Positions 21,986 through 33,338 of a stretch of DNA of 64,000 nucleotides are shown here, piece after piece. The first letter of the stretch is position 1. Every line of letters begins with the position of its first letter. Below the pieces are notes generated by a model. It saw only the letters and a list, made by a program, of their open reading frames with translations, was not told the DNA's origin and did no database searches. Source of the stretch: Punica granatum (taxonomy: Eukaryota > Streptophyta > Magnoliopsida > Myrtales > Lythraceae). The translations under genes and the position numbers were made by a program. The stretch covers positions 8,556,001 through 8,620,000 of the forward strand of contig NC_045132.1 of assembly GCF_007655135.1 (NCBI RefSeq), read 5' to 3'.

Positions 21986-23385
21986 TAATATATGGAAGCT
22001 TAATTAGGCTCCGACTAATCCAGTAGAGTTAAGTCGGACCACTAAGAGGTAAAACTCTCACCGTGTGAATTTTCACTACTAAAAATTAAGGGATTACCGA
22101 TGGATGATCCCTTGGTAAATCGAGCCTCGATAATCCCTTGGTATTTATGAAAAAAAAATTTACCGATGGATTTATCCCTCCAACCTCTCTCATATTTTTC
22201 TAGCATTATTGAAGTCTTGAACCCTTCAAGACCTCCCACCCCCATCCACCCATCCCTCATGCCTTCTCCTTGACTGTTGAGCTACATGCATTGTTCTTGT
22301 CATTTCTCTACACTTCATTATATTTGTATTACTTGTCTTTATATTTTCATTTTTCAAAAATCAAAATCTTGTAAAATTAACAAATTGGCATTGATAATAT
22401 ATAAATTTAATAATAAATTCAACATTATTTATCTATATAATGCATATGATATTTAATTGAAAATAACCATATAGTTTATTTGACCGATCTAAATAGATTT
22501 TAATGTAACATAATCGAGAAATTTATACTCTCCCTTATGAGTTCAAACATGCTTTCCTCTATTATCTATTTTGAGCTTTTATTTCTAACACTATTTACTT
22601 CATTCATCCTTTTAAAAAAAATTATATACAATGTTAAAATTGTAAGTAACTATAAAATGCATCTATTTATGACTTGCGCTCTGAGCACAAACATAATATT
22701 TATTATTATGTTTATGCACTGCGAGCGTAAACATTATATTTTATACTTATATCTATATATATATTTTTAAAAACTCAAAATTTTATATATTCAAATTAAT
22801 TAATTTCATATTTACTATAAATATTTAACACTTTCAATTCTAAATTAAATTAATTTGATGTTTAACTTACAATATAATATTCTCTTCAAGAAATATAATT
22901 TATATGTGATATACATCTCTAAAATTATTATTGTAAAGCAAATATTAATTTTCTCATTTGATATTTTATTTTTTTAACTTTATATTAGAAAAATTTATAC
23001 TTTTTAATTTACCGAGGGATTTTCCCTCTATAATATTACCGAGGGAAAAATCCCTTGTTAAATTATTTTTAAAAAATAATTTCTTTTTTAAGTTTACCAA
23101 GGGATAATATTACCAAGGGATCTTTCCATCGGTAAATATTTTTAAAAAATAATTTTTAAAATTTTAGAGAGGGATTTTTCCCTGAGTAATTTATTTTTTA
23201 AAAACATTATTTTTTTTATTTTTCTATTTAACCGAGGGATTTCCGAGGAAATTTTACCGAGGGACGCAATCCCGCGGTAATCCCCGATATTTTTAGTAGT
23301 GTTTCTACATTCATAAGGACTCGAACCCGAGATTTTACTTAAGTGAAACAAGCGTTGAACCGCGTAATGGAGACCGTTCCTTAAA
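21986..23385 (-). mobile_element. SINE-like repeat, split by a CACTA-like insertion
   Basis: Two halves, 21986-22073 and 23302-23385, form one copy on the minus strand. The right half contains, on the minus strand, a perfect pol III B-box-like GGGTTCGAGTCC after GGTTCAACGC. The left half carries the tail (GTGAGAGTTTTACCTCTTAG and GTCCGACTTAACTC). The same consensus occurs at 23536-23700, 24275-24450 and 24910-25080. The tRNA-like head with B box suggests a SINE (inference). Confidence 0.6.
22074..23301. mobile_element. CACTA-like non-autonomous element
   Basis: 1,228 bp. The ends are CACTACTAAAAAT and ATTTTTAGTAGTG, flanked by a 3-bp TTT duplication. CACTA termini plus 3-bp TSD fit the CACTA (En/Spm) superfamily. 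Near both ends short motifs such as ACCGAGGGAT and TACCGATGG recur in both orientations, as is typical for the subterminal transposase-binding repeats of this group. The middle (22260-22980) is AT-rich with no transposase. Confidence 0.85.
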
Positions 23386-23535
23386 TAAATGTCCCGTTAG
23401 GACATGTTCACATCCTTTCATGAATAATCATGTCCTTAAAAAAATATAAGTTTGTAGGTAAGAATAAGTTATTATGGAAAGTATAAGCTAATGTGAGATT
23501 GCTACATTTAATATATTAAATAAATCGATGGGAAT

Positions 23536-23700
23536 CAACGTGGGTTGGTTCAAACAGTTTGGAAGTTGTTCCTTTTAAGCAAGATCTTGGATTCGTATTC
23601 TTGTGAATGTAGAAAATCTACGCTGTGAGAGTTTTACCCCTTAATGGGCCGACCTAGCTCAACTAAACTAGTCCAATTGCACTTCCAGATACCAAGGTTC
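23536..23700 (+). mobile_element. SINE-like copy
   Basis: Starts with an A-box-like GGGTTGGTTCAAACAG, then a degraded B box (CTTGGATTCGTATTC), then TGAGAGTTTTACCCCTTAAT and GGGCCGACCTAGCTCAACTA. It matches the split copy at 21986-23385. Confidence 0.6.
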
Positions 23701-24274
23701 ACACAAAAAAAATAAATCGGTGGGAAAGTAGTTTTACAAATATACCCCTATTTGTATGGTTATTATGCCAAAAGTTTATTTTTATTTTTATTATTTTTAT
23801 TTTTATTTTAAATATATTTATATATAAGTATTTGTTATATGTTTATATTAATATTAATATAACTATAAATATAATATATATATTTAATATAAATATTTAA
23901 ATTTATATAAATGTATACATATAAATATAATACACAAATATTTAATATAAATATATAAATATCTGTATTTATATAAATATAATATATATACATAAGATTA
24001 CATCATAGGGTGTAGGTTGGTATTTTGAGATTACACCGTTTGGTAGGGCTCGAGAATCTCAAAGGAAACTCAGGTGTAATCTAGGGGAAATCTGAGATTC
24101 CCCCTAGATTACATCGAACCAAACACCCCCTAGGGAGAAGGGGTGTGTATGGAATTTTATATAAAATAGAAGGCCATTTTTGGAAGTCGGATGTGGAGTA
24201 ACAATGAAATGAAGGCCATTTTGAAACTCCTTCGTAGTGTTATATATTGTACGGATATAGATTCATTTTTCTAT
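23701..24274. other. Very AT-rich spacer
   Basis: Runs of TTTTTATTTTTATT and TATAAATATAATATA; no coding signal. The block 24010-24130 has an imperfect inverted repeat around TTTGAGATTACACC and GGTGTAATCTAGGGG, possibly a small MITE. Confidence 0.5.
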
Positions 24275-24450
24275 ATGTATCCTGATATCCAAAAGCCTAA
24301 TGAGCTATAACTAATCTAATTCGAGCTTGGTTGGCCTATTAAGGAGTAAACATCTCCCAACTAATGAGTTTTTTTATCCCAAAGACTCGAATCCGATACT
24401 TTATTTAAAGAAAATAAGCACTGAACTGCTTGAATTAATCATTATTGTAT
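24275..24450 (-). mobile_element. SINE-like copy
   Basis: On the minus strand it contains CGGATTCGAGTCTTTGGG (degraded B box) and the tail region resembling GGGAGATGTTTACTCC and CCAACCAAGCTCGAATTAG. More diverged than the neighbouring copies. Confidence 0.45.
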
Positions 24451-24909
24451 ACTATTTATTTTTTTAAGTATTTGTGTAATTTCGATTCATAATCATTTTA
24501 TTCCAAAAAATAAGTGCATCCCACCACAAAAAAAAACAAGTATTCCTTTCCTATAATTAACAATAATTCAGATATATTAATGTCAATTTATTTTAGATGA
24601 TATTAACAAAGTTGTGTTTCCACGCGGTTGATTATTATATTAAAAATATGTCAATGTCTATTCATCCAGGAAAATATATATGTCCATCTCTGCAAGCATG
24701 CATTTTTCTCCTTTTTCTTTTTCTTTTCTCTAACGGTGCATGTACAGAGGGCTTAAGTCTATAAATGACATATATTTCTCATTTAGACATTTTCAGTTCC
24801 ACTCATTTGCATATATGATTTGACATTCATAGCTTTATGTTCTGTTTATTTGGTCGTAATATATAGTATCTATATATCTATCTATATATTTACTAAAACA
24901 TGGTTTTAT

Positions 24910-25080
24910 AAAAATATTGCCAGGAACTAACGTACATTAATTTCAACGATTCAACGATTATTTTCTTTAAGTAAAGTTTCGGGTTCGAGTCTATTTAATG
25001 AATAAAATCAAATGCTTGGAGAGTTTTATACCTTGGTGGGCCAACCCAGCTTAAACTGGACTAATCAAAGGCCGAAATGA
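24910..25080 (+). mobile_element. SINE-like copy
   Basis: Contains GGGTTCGAGTCTATTTAATG (B-box-like), then GGAGAGTTTTATACCTTGGT and GGGCCAACCCAGCTTAAACT. Same order of motifs as at 23536. Confidence 0.58.
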
Positions 25081-25147
25081 AAATGAAGATCAAATCTTTG
25101 GAGGAAAAATAAAAGAATCTTATCTTAAATCTTAAATATAACTAAAA

Positions 25148-25490
25148 GGGGTATTTACCTAAAATGGCTCATGGTTTGTCCGTTTTGTCAAATCTATCCT
25201 ATTTTTTTTTCAAATCTATTCCATGGTTTACTTTTTGCCTCAAATCTATCCCGACGTTATCGTTTCCGTCGACATCTAACGGCCATACTGACGTGGCGCC
25301 CACGTGGCAAGTGTGGCCCACTATCTCTCCACGTGCCACGTCAGCACGGCCGTTAGATGTCGACGGAAAAGATAACGCCGGGATAGATTTGATGCAAAAA
25401 GTAAACCATGGGATAGATTTGACAAAAAAAAAGCATATGATAGATTTGACAAAACGGACAAACCATGGGCCATTTTAAATAAAAAAACCC
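25148..25490. mobile_element. Foldback MULE-type MITE
   Basis: 343 bp, almost wholly palindromic. The arms run from AAAATGGCTCATGGTTTGTC on the left to GACAAACCATGGGCCATTTT on the right and meet at about 25320 (ACGTGG...CCACGT). A perfect 9-bp duplication TAACTAAAA (25139-25147 and 25491-25499) supports the Mutator superfamily. It could form a hairpin RNA if transcribed (inference). The frames over it are mirror-image artefacts. Confidence 0.88.
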
Positions 25491-25539
25491 TAACTAAAAC
25501 CCTTGTTCTTTGGGAACTTGTCAAGCTATAATTTTTTTA

Positions 25540-25760
25540 TTTTTTTTGCATTTTTTTATTGTGTCAAACAATATATTATAACAAAAGGTGTCAAACAAGG
25601 CAATCCCCCTTCTTTCCATTTCCAACTTTTTCTTTTCTCATTTTTAAAATCAACCTACAAACTTTTGACTCTTTTTCATTTTTATCCATTCTCTTTATTT
25701 TTTTCTTACATTCACCCAAATAATTTAAAAATTAGCATGTCTTAGCTATCAATCAGCTCT
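25540..25760. repeat. Dispersed repeat, copy a
   Basis: Matches 26300-26360 joined to 27639-27800, the second copy being split by the hAT MITE. Shared stretches include TTTATTGTGTCAAACAATAT, AATCAACCTACAAACTTTTG and AGCATGTCTTAGCT. Identity unknown. 25761-26299 contains non-coding AT-rich sequence. Confidence 0.65.
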
Positions 25761-26360
25761 AATTGTTTTTGCATTTTTATGAAAAATTCTACAATAGAAC
25801 GCCAAATTATTTTATATGGTGGAATGCTAGTTTGTTTGTGGTCCTTTTTATATTAAAGACAACATTTTGGTCCATAGATATTTTAAAGGCGTCAAAAATC
25901 CATCGGGTCACATGTAAAGTATAATAAAATTAGATAATAATTTACGTGTCGATGGCATGTCATTGACATGTCCATAAATTAAAAACCTGCTTACATATTG
26001 ATATGCCGCTAACATGTCCCATTTATATTAGACCAATTTTCTTTAAAAATCAATTTTTTTGGTCTGGTTTGATGACGTGGCGATGATAGGTGACGTGACG
26101 AAATGTGATTGGTATATGTGGCGAGAAAATTTGGGAATAGTGGCATAGTATTATAGGCGGAAATTGTGATATGAAAATATAAATGACTAGAAATACTATG
26201 GGTAAAATATGTAAATAATGGACAGATAAGATGAAAAGTTGGAGGGATCTAATGACTAAAATTAATGTTCTATCATGGAATACAAGTTAGAATTCCATTG
26301 TACGATCTACCTTTTTTTATTGTGTCAAACAATATATTATAACCAAAGGTCTCAAACAAC

Positions 26361-27630
26361 TAGTGTTTTTAAAACTGGATCGAACAGGCTGATTGAACTG
26401 GTCGATCGAGAACCAGGACTTTCAACGGTTCGGTTCTGTTTAAAGACCGAAATGCACATTCAAACCCATGAACCCATAAAATCAGTTGATTTCTCAAGCG
26501 ACCCCCCTAAAATCGGCCGGTTCAATCGGTTCTCTCACGGGCTCCAGTTTTGTGTTAAATGAGAAAAATTGAAGGGATGAAAGAAGAGTCGAACACAAGA
26601 CTTCTCACTCCCTCTATTTAAAGCTGCACACACTCCAGACCATTAAGCTATCAATTTTAGCTCTATTGAATTTACGATTTACATGATTTTATAAGCATTT
26701 CATTAAATTTTGCAACACAACTGAGTGGACAAAGATACATTCTCTTTATATTATTTATTTATTTATTTCTTCCTAATTATTATATAATTATCATTACTAA
26801 TCATAATTTTAGGGTTAATTGTACTGGTGGTCCAAAATATTTCATGAATATTTCAGGTTGGTCCAAAATGTTTTTTTGGTAGCTTGTTGGTACAAAAAGT
26901 TTCAAAACCGTTTCAATGTAGTGCATTCCGTCAATTAGCCCTGATGCCGTTAACATTTTACTGACATGGGGCGTCCTATTTGTCACTTTTGTTATGTGGA
27001 ACCAATAATAGTGCGTCACGTTATTTAAGAGGACATAAAATCTGAAAAAAAGTCCAATAAAAATATAAAAAATAAAAAAAAAATATACAGAAAAATACTA
27101 AAATATAGAAAAAAAATATAAATTATTTTTAAAATTTTTAAAAGTATTTTAAAAAAAATTAATTTTAATTTAATTTTTAAAATTTTAAAAACTTTTAAAA
27201 ATGTTTTTTTATTATTTTTCTAAATTTTTACTTTTTCTGTATTTTTATTGAATTTTTTCAGATTTTATGTATTCTTAAATGACGTGGCGCACTATGATTG
27301 ACTCCACGTAACAAAAGTGACACATAGGACGCGCCACATCAGTAAAATGTTAATGGCGCCAGGGGTAATTGACGGAATGTACTACATTGAAATGGTTTTG
27401 AAAAATTTTGTACTAACAAGTTACCAAAAAAACATTTTGGACCAACCTGAAACATTCATGAAACTTTTTGAACCACCGGTGCAATTAACCCCATAATTTT
27501 ATTAGTAATATATATATTATTTACATTTTATTTAAACATGCGGTCCGACTCATCGAACCCGATCGAACCCGTGAACCCATAAACCCATGCCTGGACCGGT
27601 TCGTCTTTCGATCCGATTTTAATAACATTG
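26361..27630. mobile_element. hAT-type MITE
   Basis: 1,270 bp with a perfect 8-bp duplication CAAACAAC (26353-26360 and 27631-27638). The left end reads TAGTGTTTTTAAAACTGGAT and the right end, reversed, CAATGTTATTAAAATCGGAT, so the ends are inverted repeats. The 8-bp TSD points to hAT. About half of its length is another element (26812-27492). No transposase. Confidence 0.88.
26812..27492. mobile_element. MULE-type foldback MITE nested in the hAT MITE
   Basis: 681 bp, long inverted repeats: GGGTTAATTGTACTGGTGGT on the left and ACCACCGGTGCAATTAACCC on the right, continuing inward for more than 200 bases to an AT-rich centre near 27050-27200. A 9-bp duplication ATAATTTTA (26803-26811 and 27493-27501) supports the Mutator superfamily. 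Confidence 0.9.
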
Positions 27631-27800
27631 CAAACAACACATCCCCCTTCTTTACATTTCCAACATTTCTTTTCTCATTTTAAAAGTCAACCTACAAACT
27701 TTTGATTCTTTTTCATTTTCATCCATTCTTTAAACTTTTTCTTACATTCACCAAATAATTTGAAATTAGCATGTCTTAGCTTTCAATCATCTCAATACTA

Positions 27801-28955
27801 TTAATTAAAACACGTTACATCCTATCATATCTCAAAAAGTGAAGCAAGGTATCGTTGTGTCATTTACATGTTTTTTTTAACCTAACAATCATATCATAAT
27901 ATGCACAACCTTTTTCTCTATAAAATTTGTGAAAAAATTACTATAAAGTTAATTTTATTGCACTGTTTGAATATTTCCCTATCATAATACCTAGTGTTTT
28001 AACCTGGCCCTCAATTTTGTCATCTATCTTCACTTTTCTATTTCAACAAAACATTAATATTATTATCAAATTATAATATACTTTCAGTGACGTTTTAGCT
28101 AATAAACTTATAGATTTCAACTCATCAATATTAGAAAAATATGGATAATACAATAAGTTAATTTTATTTAATGTATCGATAAACTCAAGTATACATTTCT
28201 TCTCCCTCTTCTCCATAAATTTTTATTCCTTGTTAAATCTTTTGATGATGTGTTGTAATAATTTTCTTTCCAAGCATTAAATAAACTTCTCTTGCAATCG
28301 TATTTTATCTTCCTATTTTCTTATCATAAGTTTCAATCACTAATCATATTATAATTGCGGTATTACTTTACAAACTTTTATAATCTTTTCAGCATTATGG
28401 TATTAATTTACAAATTTTTATAGCATTTTTAGCCTATATGACAAGTCCTAACAGATTATAATAAATTTCTTCTTATCAAAGACATTAGATAAATTTTTTC
28501 TTACATTTTAATATCCCAAACGTATATCGATTGAGCAAAATAACCTAATGAAATTAAGAAAAGAAAAGACTTTCAACCATTAAAAATAAAATTTAGATAG
28601 AAGATAAGGAGATATTAGTTTTTTGCTTCGTGTAATAATAATTAATGAACATGCCTTATAAGATGTCTAAAATTTTACTAATAATTAAGAATTTATGATT
28701 TAATTATGCTATTAATGTATACTGAGGTTATGTGTTATATATATTGAGCAATTAGCTAAATTAGACTACAATTATAATCCTACGGCAAGGCGCAACACTT
28801 TCTCCTGGTATATATTAATATGATAGAGCTTGTTCAAAATTTCTTGTACGTTTCCATATTCTAATTACTGTATGAAGCGTGAATATCTCCCAAAAATCAA
28901 ATAAATACTATGAGTAAAATAATGAATGGGCATCATCGCCTTCTCTTATGAAAAA
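27801..28955. other. AT-rich intergenic, nothing recognised
   Basis: Low-complexity AT-rich DNA without coding frames or recognisable repeats. Confidence 0.6.
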
Positions 28956-28959
28956 AATT

Positions 28960-29530
28960 TCACCACCTTTATTTGCAATTCAACTACGGCGAGTGCCAGT
29001 AGGTGGACTCGAGGAGATCAAATGATTGAAATGAAAAGGATTGAGGATAATGATGATACCATGATCACACTTTCTAAGTGTTGATCTGGCATATACAAGA
29101 AGGTGAATGAGCTAGCTAGTCACAATTTGTGGTGTAGAGTTCAGGATTATTGCCTTCTCCCAGCAAGGAAGCCCTTCTCATTCGGGCACTCCAATGTCCA
29201 GCCATCACAAACAATTTCCTTAGTAGCAACATTCTTCCAGCCACAAACGACAGGTTGCAACCCCTGATCATTGCCAATGAAAGAATGAGGATCAACCGAT
29301 ACAATGACTTCTTATTTAAACTCCTCACTCAGCTAAATGCCAAGGAGAGAGGAAAGGCTTAGTCAAGAATAACTCGCGCCACAAGGGAACGGAATTTCTC
29401 AATTAGGGAGCTTAGGTGGTGGGAGAAGCCTCTTAAGGAACTCTCGTTGAATGAGCTCAAGGAACCAGACTCGTTTAGGGAGATATTTTATAGGGACCTA
29501 TGCAATTACTGAAACCCCAACCCCGATCAG
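28960..29530 (+). pseudogene. AGL62-like type I MADS-box pseudogene, arm 1 of locus 2
   Basis: Read across frames the order of the family is clear: EMKRIEDNDDTMITLSK and SGIYKKVNELASH (MADS DNA-binding region, about 29030-29135), ARKPFSFGHSNVQPS (about 29165-29200), ILPATNDRLQPLIIANERMR (about 29230-29290), YNDFLFKLLTQLNAKERGKA, and a WW.K.LKELSLNELKE-type segment near 29420-29465. In AGL62-like M-alpha proteins these are the MADS domain, the FSFG(H/N)P motif and the C-terminal helix. Stops at several places and broken frames make it non-functional. It parallels locus 1 at 17158-17712. Confidence 0.82.
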
Positions 29531-29554
29531 CCAAGATCACAGACTTTGGGAATG

Positions 29555-29900
29555 GGTTCAATTAGGGGCGGGTGGCAGACAATGTCCCCAAACCGATATC
29601 ACCGGCTCAGTCAATTAGGTACCTATAAAATGCCTTCATCAATGAAGCCGCTTCCTTGAGCTCATTCAATGAGAGCTCCTTAAGAGACTTCTCCTACCAT
29701 CCAAGCTCCAAGTTCAAGTGAGCCCCTTCCCCCGTTGCATGTGTTATCCTTGCCTAAGCTTTCCCACTCTAGTTCTCAGCATCCAGCAGAGCAAGAAGCT
29801 GATTGGAAAAGCCATTGTATCGGTCCATCACATCCTTACTTTGGCATCGATCATGGGCTGCAACCTATCGTTTATTGCTGGAGAGATGCTTCTATTGAAG
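29555..29900 (-). pseudogene. AGL62-like MADS pseudogene, inverted arm 2 of locus 2
   Basis: Reading the minus strand gives a KELSLNELKEAASLMKAFYR segment (around 29630-29680) and, further on, the region equivalent to LSFIAG...RLQP seen in arm 1. It is a diverged paralogue facing arm 1 tail-to-tail, exactly as in locus 1. Homology with locus 1 continues to about 30205. Confidence 0.75.
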
Positions 29901-30205
29901 AACTGGATTGTGACAACCCAAATAGAGGTGTACCAAATTTGAAGGGCTTCCCTTTGGGGAAGAAGACAACAATCTACAGCATACATAGTAATTAGCTCAC
30001 TGGCTTTCTTGTGAACAAGACCTATGCCGTGCGATCATGGGACCATCATTGTCCTCTATCCTTTTCATCTCAACTTTTTGTCACCCTCGAGTTTGCTTAC
30101 TAGTACTCACCATTATTAAATTTTAAAATGAAGGCGATGATGCGTTTTAATTAGAGAAGGTGTTGATGCTAAACTATAAATGCTAATTCATTGTTTTAGT
30201 CTATC

Positions 30206-32495
30206 ATTTATAACATTGAAGAGAGGTATTAAAAGCAAGCCTATGATAAACATGATATATGTGTGTGTATATATATATATATATCAAGTTGAGAACAACC
30301 ACGGTCTCACTTATACTTTTCTTTCCGTTGAATGACTTTTACTATTTTAATTTTTCATCCAAGTATTTGAATTTTCATTTCCATCCCAAAAATCTTATGT
30401 TCGATTTTTCATTAAACGATTTTTCATTAAATATCGGAAAAAGGTAATGTGAAAAAAGTAATATTGCAAGCAAGTTTTAGCAAATGTACGAGTTAAAGTT
30501 ATTACTAAACAGTCCACCGAAAAAAGTTATTACTAAATAAATAAATGAGAAGAATGAAATTAAACACCATAAATGACAAATGTAATATGGGCCATTTATA
30601 GGTTCCAGCTTGTCTTTTATTGAAACAAAACCGAAAGATAAACAAAAAAAAATAGAGAGATATGAATTGCTTGCAGATATTCAAAATGCGCTTCATTGCA
30701 TATCGCCCATTCTGGGTGCGATTCTTATAGATGGGCGTCATGGGACTCCTTATTCCTTTATTTTTCCTTCCCATATTCTCTTCTAAGTGTATGAGTTTCC
30801 CTTCATAATTGAAGAAACAAATTAAAAAAAAAAACAAAAACAAAAACAAAAGTTGAGGGAGAAATCCTTGAGTACGTTCAAACGATGACATGTTTTCTGA
30901 CTGAAATTTACCTCGAACATATTTATGATGGTGAGTTATCACGGAAAAGCAGTTTTTCTTAGTATCACCTATCAACTTCTCTTAGTTGTCCTTAATTATA
31001 AAAAGGAAAAAAAAAAGAATGCTTTTGAGTGGTACAGTCAGAAGCACATTATTTTTTGGATAGAAATTAATAATAGTGCCAAAAAAAATACTAAAAGAAA
31101 CATACATGGTAACCATTAGAGGATGTATTTTTGTTCTTAATTTGCCAGCTCTTAATCTGCTCAAGCATGCCCTAATTTTATTTTTAACATTAAGTTTTTA
31201 AAACATCATACTTGTATGGCCATCAGAATTTCTTTCTATTAGTAAAGAAATGAATTTTAGAGTGATAAATAACATATTTATATATGAGAAGGCCAAAGAA
31301 AAGAAAATGAGACTTTTGATTTTTTTTTTGGTCGAAAAGTTTTGAATTATTTAAATACAATCATTGCAGTGGTTTTTTGAAACTGACTCGGATATGAAAA
31401 CAATAACCTTAATAATTTCGAAAATAGTGGATGACTTAAGTTTAACTCTCACGGGCCGTAAACCAAACCTTGATATGCAACAAGGATGATTGATGGGTCA
31501 AAGCCTTCATAAAAATATTGTGCGATTGCTTACTATATTTGATCAAACTATGTTGTTGGGGTCAGATTTCATGTGAGATTTGTGTATATTACCTAATGAA
31601 TCGAGTTATATCGATAAATCCTATGGTTGTAAACTCCCAGATGGCCTTAATTTGTTCATCATTTCACGTTGTAAGGTTTCTTGCTCATTTTTTTGTAAAC
31701 TTTTGTTTTTTCAATAAAATTCATAGGTTATGACGTAGTAATTACACCAAATTAAGAAAAAAAAGAAAGAATATATAAAAAAAAATTGAAACAGTGTAAC
31801 GCTAAGTCAAAACTCACCTGGAGTTTGTGAATCAGATCAACAAGAAGATGTATATTTGCCTTGGCGAGACAATCATCTTCAAGTAGTTAACAACGCTGCT
31901 AATGAGAGAGCTTCAATGATTAGATGAAGACTTGGTGTTTAGATGAAGGTAGATGTGAGAAACCTCTCAGTATGCATGGCTACTTATATCATAGCATCCG
32001 GAAAGGGATAATTACAAAAGGAATCGCACACGTCAAAACAACGTATCCCTTCCATAAAATTTATAATATCTCACGCGTTATAGTAAGCTGTCCATTCCAA
32101 AAATTTAATCTTACACGTCAGAGCAACGATTCCTACCAAAATTTAAAAAGACCACACGTCAGAACAACGTGTTCCATCCAAAACTCGAAAGATTTATGGA
32201 TTCAAAATTTACTTCCCATTTAAACTACCCCCATAAAATATCATATTTTTCTAAATGGCAACAAATTTATAATTTAGACTAATAAGTTTAAATTTATAAA
32301 TTTATTCTTGGAAACTTTTGAGAGCAATGATAATCCAGCCCAAAATGGGGGAAAAGGTCGAGATTTGACTGGAATAAGGGGGCCTAAAAGCCATGAATCA
32401 TTCTTCGTAATGGGCCTGAATAATTTTGACCTGATCCACGCTCCTCATGACTCAATAAAAGTTTTACTTTTTGTTTCTGTTGGCGGGATCAAGCA
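30206..32495. other. Intergenic, no gene seen
   Basis: AT-rich. A TA/TG microsatellite is at 30258-30283. Around 32020-32190 a degenerate motif (CACGTCAGAACAACG followed by TCC and CCAAAATTTA) recurs three or four times at 50-60-bp spacing. Frames such as the minus-strand 30505-30975 are low-complexity and Phe/Ile-rich with no domain match that I recognise. Confidence 0.55.
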
Positions 32496-32517
32496 ATATA
32501 TATATATATATATATAT
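32496..32517. repeat. TA microsatellite at left viral junction
   Basis: An AT dinucleotide run that passes directly into viral sequence TTCCGTTTAAGTTAC. The intact viral sequence at 47291 reads GATGTATATTCCG, so TATATT is shared between microsatellite and virus at the join (microhomology). Confidence 0.9.
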
Positions 32518-33338
32518 TCCGTTTAAGTTACTTAGATCCATGTAGATCTCGTAGGTCATATCATCTAGGACCGCCTTCATGGCTGGTAGAAACTCATGTA
32601 GCATTCTCCCAATAGTGTATTCTTGCATATCCTATACAATGAACTGAAGCTGGTAAACATAGTAATTAGGCAGCCATAGCGCAGGACTCTGTAGAAGTCT
32701 AGATCCAACATCACAATGAACTGATGCTAGCATAAGAAGTAATGCAATAGGCTCTAATGTCCATCCAGTCGCTCTAATGGACCCTACACATTCACTGTTT
32801 GTAGTAACCCGGGGGGAAGTCCTAAGGTGTCCCCGTTTTGTAAGTCCCGACGGTTAGGGCAGTCTTCAGGGGAAAAATTGGAAAGAATCCCGGTAGTGTT
32901 ATGAGCACCGTCTAAGTAGATGGAGGTTATCGACTGGAGTAGAGTTATCCTTTGCATTATCGTTCGTCTAGGTACAGCAGTTGGGATAGGAGATAGATCT
33001 ATAGAGAGTCTTGCTGAGTTTGTCTGTCTACTATTATTGTTAAAACCAGGTACAGCAGTTGGTTAGGGATGTGCTAGGATCTGCTGGGAAACACTGTGTG
33101 AGGAATCTGCCGTTCATCCAGGTAAGTCTTAGATCTTGATCTTGAGAGAAGCTGGGTAGGAGTATCTGGTACGGTATAGCATCTTTGAACTACCTTCTAG
33201 GCTAATGGTTCTATTAGATCTGTAGAGCTTTCGTCTAGGATAGGTATGGAATACCTTAAGGATAGGGAACTGATATGCAAAAGTATAGAAAGTCTTGATA
33301 AATGTTTGATAGGCTGGAAGGTTTATTGTTTTTAAAAT
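32518..33338 (+). promoter_or_regulatory. Viral leader of component A with splice donor
   Basis: About 820 bases of untranslated leader between the primer site region and ORF1. Repeated almost unchanged at 47297-48118 and inverted at 38422-39190. It contains a perfect plant 5' splice signal CAG|GTAAGT with the junction after 33121. Several short ORFs are present, as is common in caulimovirid leaders. The splice donor may serve production of spliced mRNAs for the downstream ORFs (inference; splicing from the leader is known in Rice tungro bacilliform virus and Cauliflower mosaic virus). Confidence 0.7.

Noticed and set aside
25164..25524. Overlapping 104- and 67-codon ORFs with similar proteins on both strands
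   Set aside because: Mirror images caused by the palindromic MITE.
30505..30975. 156-codon minus-strand ORF
   Set aside because: Hydrophobic low-complexity translation of AT-rich DNA; no recognisable family and poor codon character.
33119..33127. Host exon-intron boundary at CAGGTAAGT
   Set aside because: It is within the viral leader and repeated in each leader copy, so it is viral rather than host.
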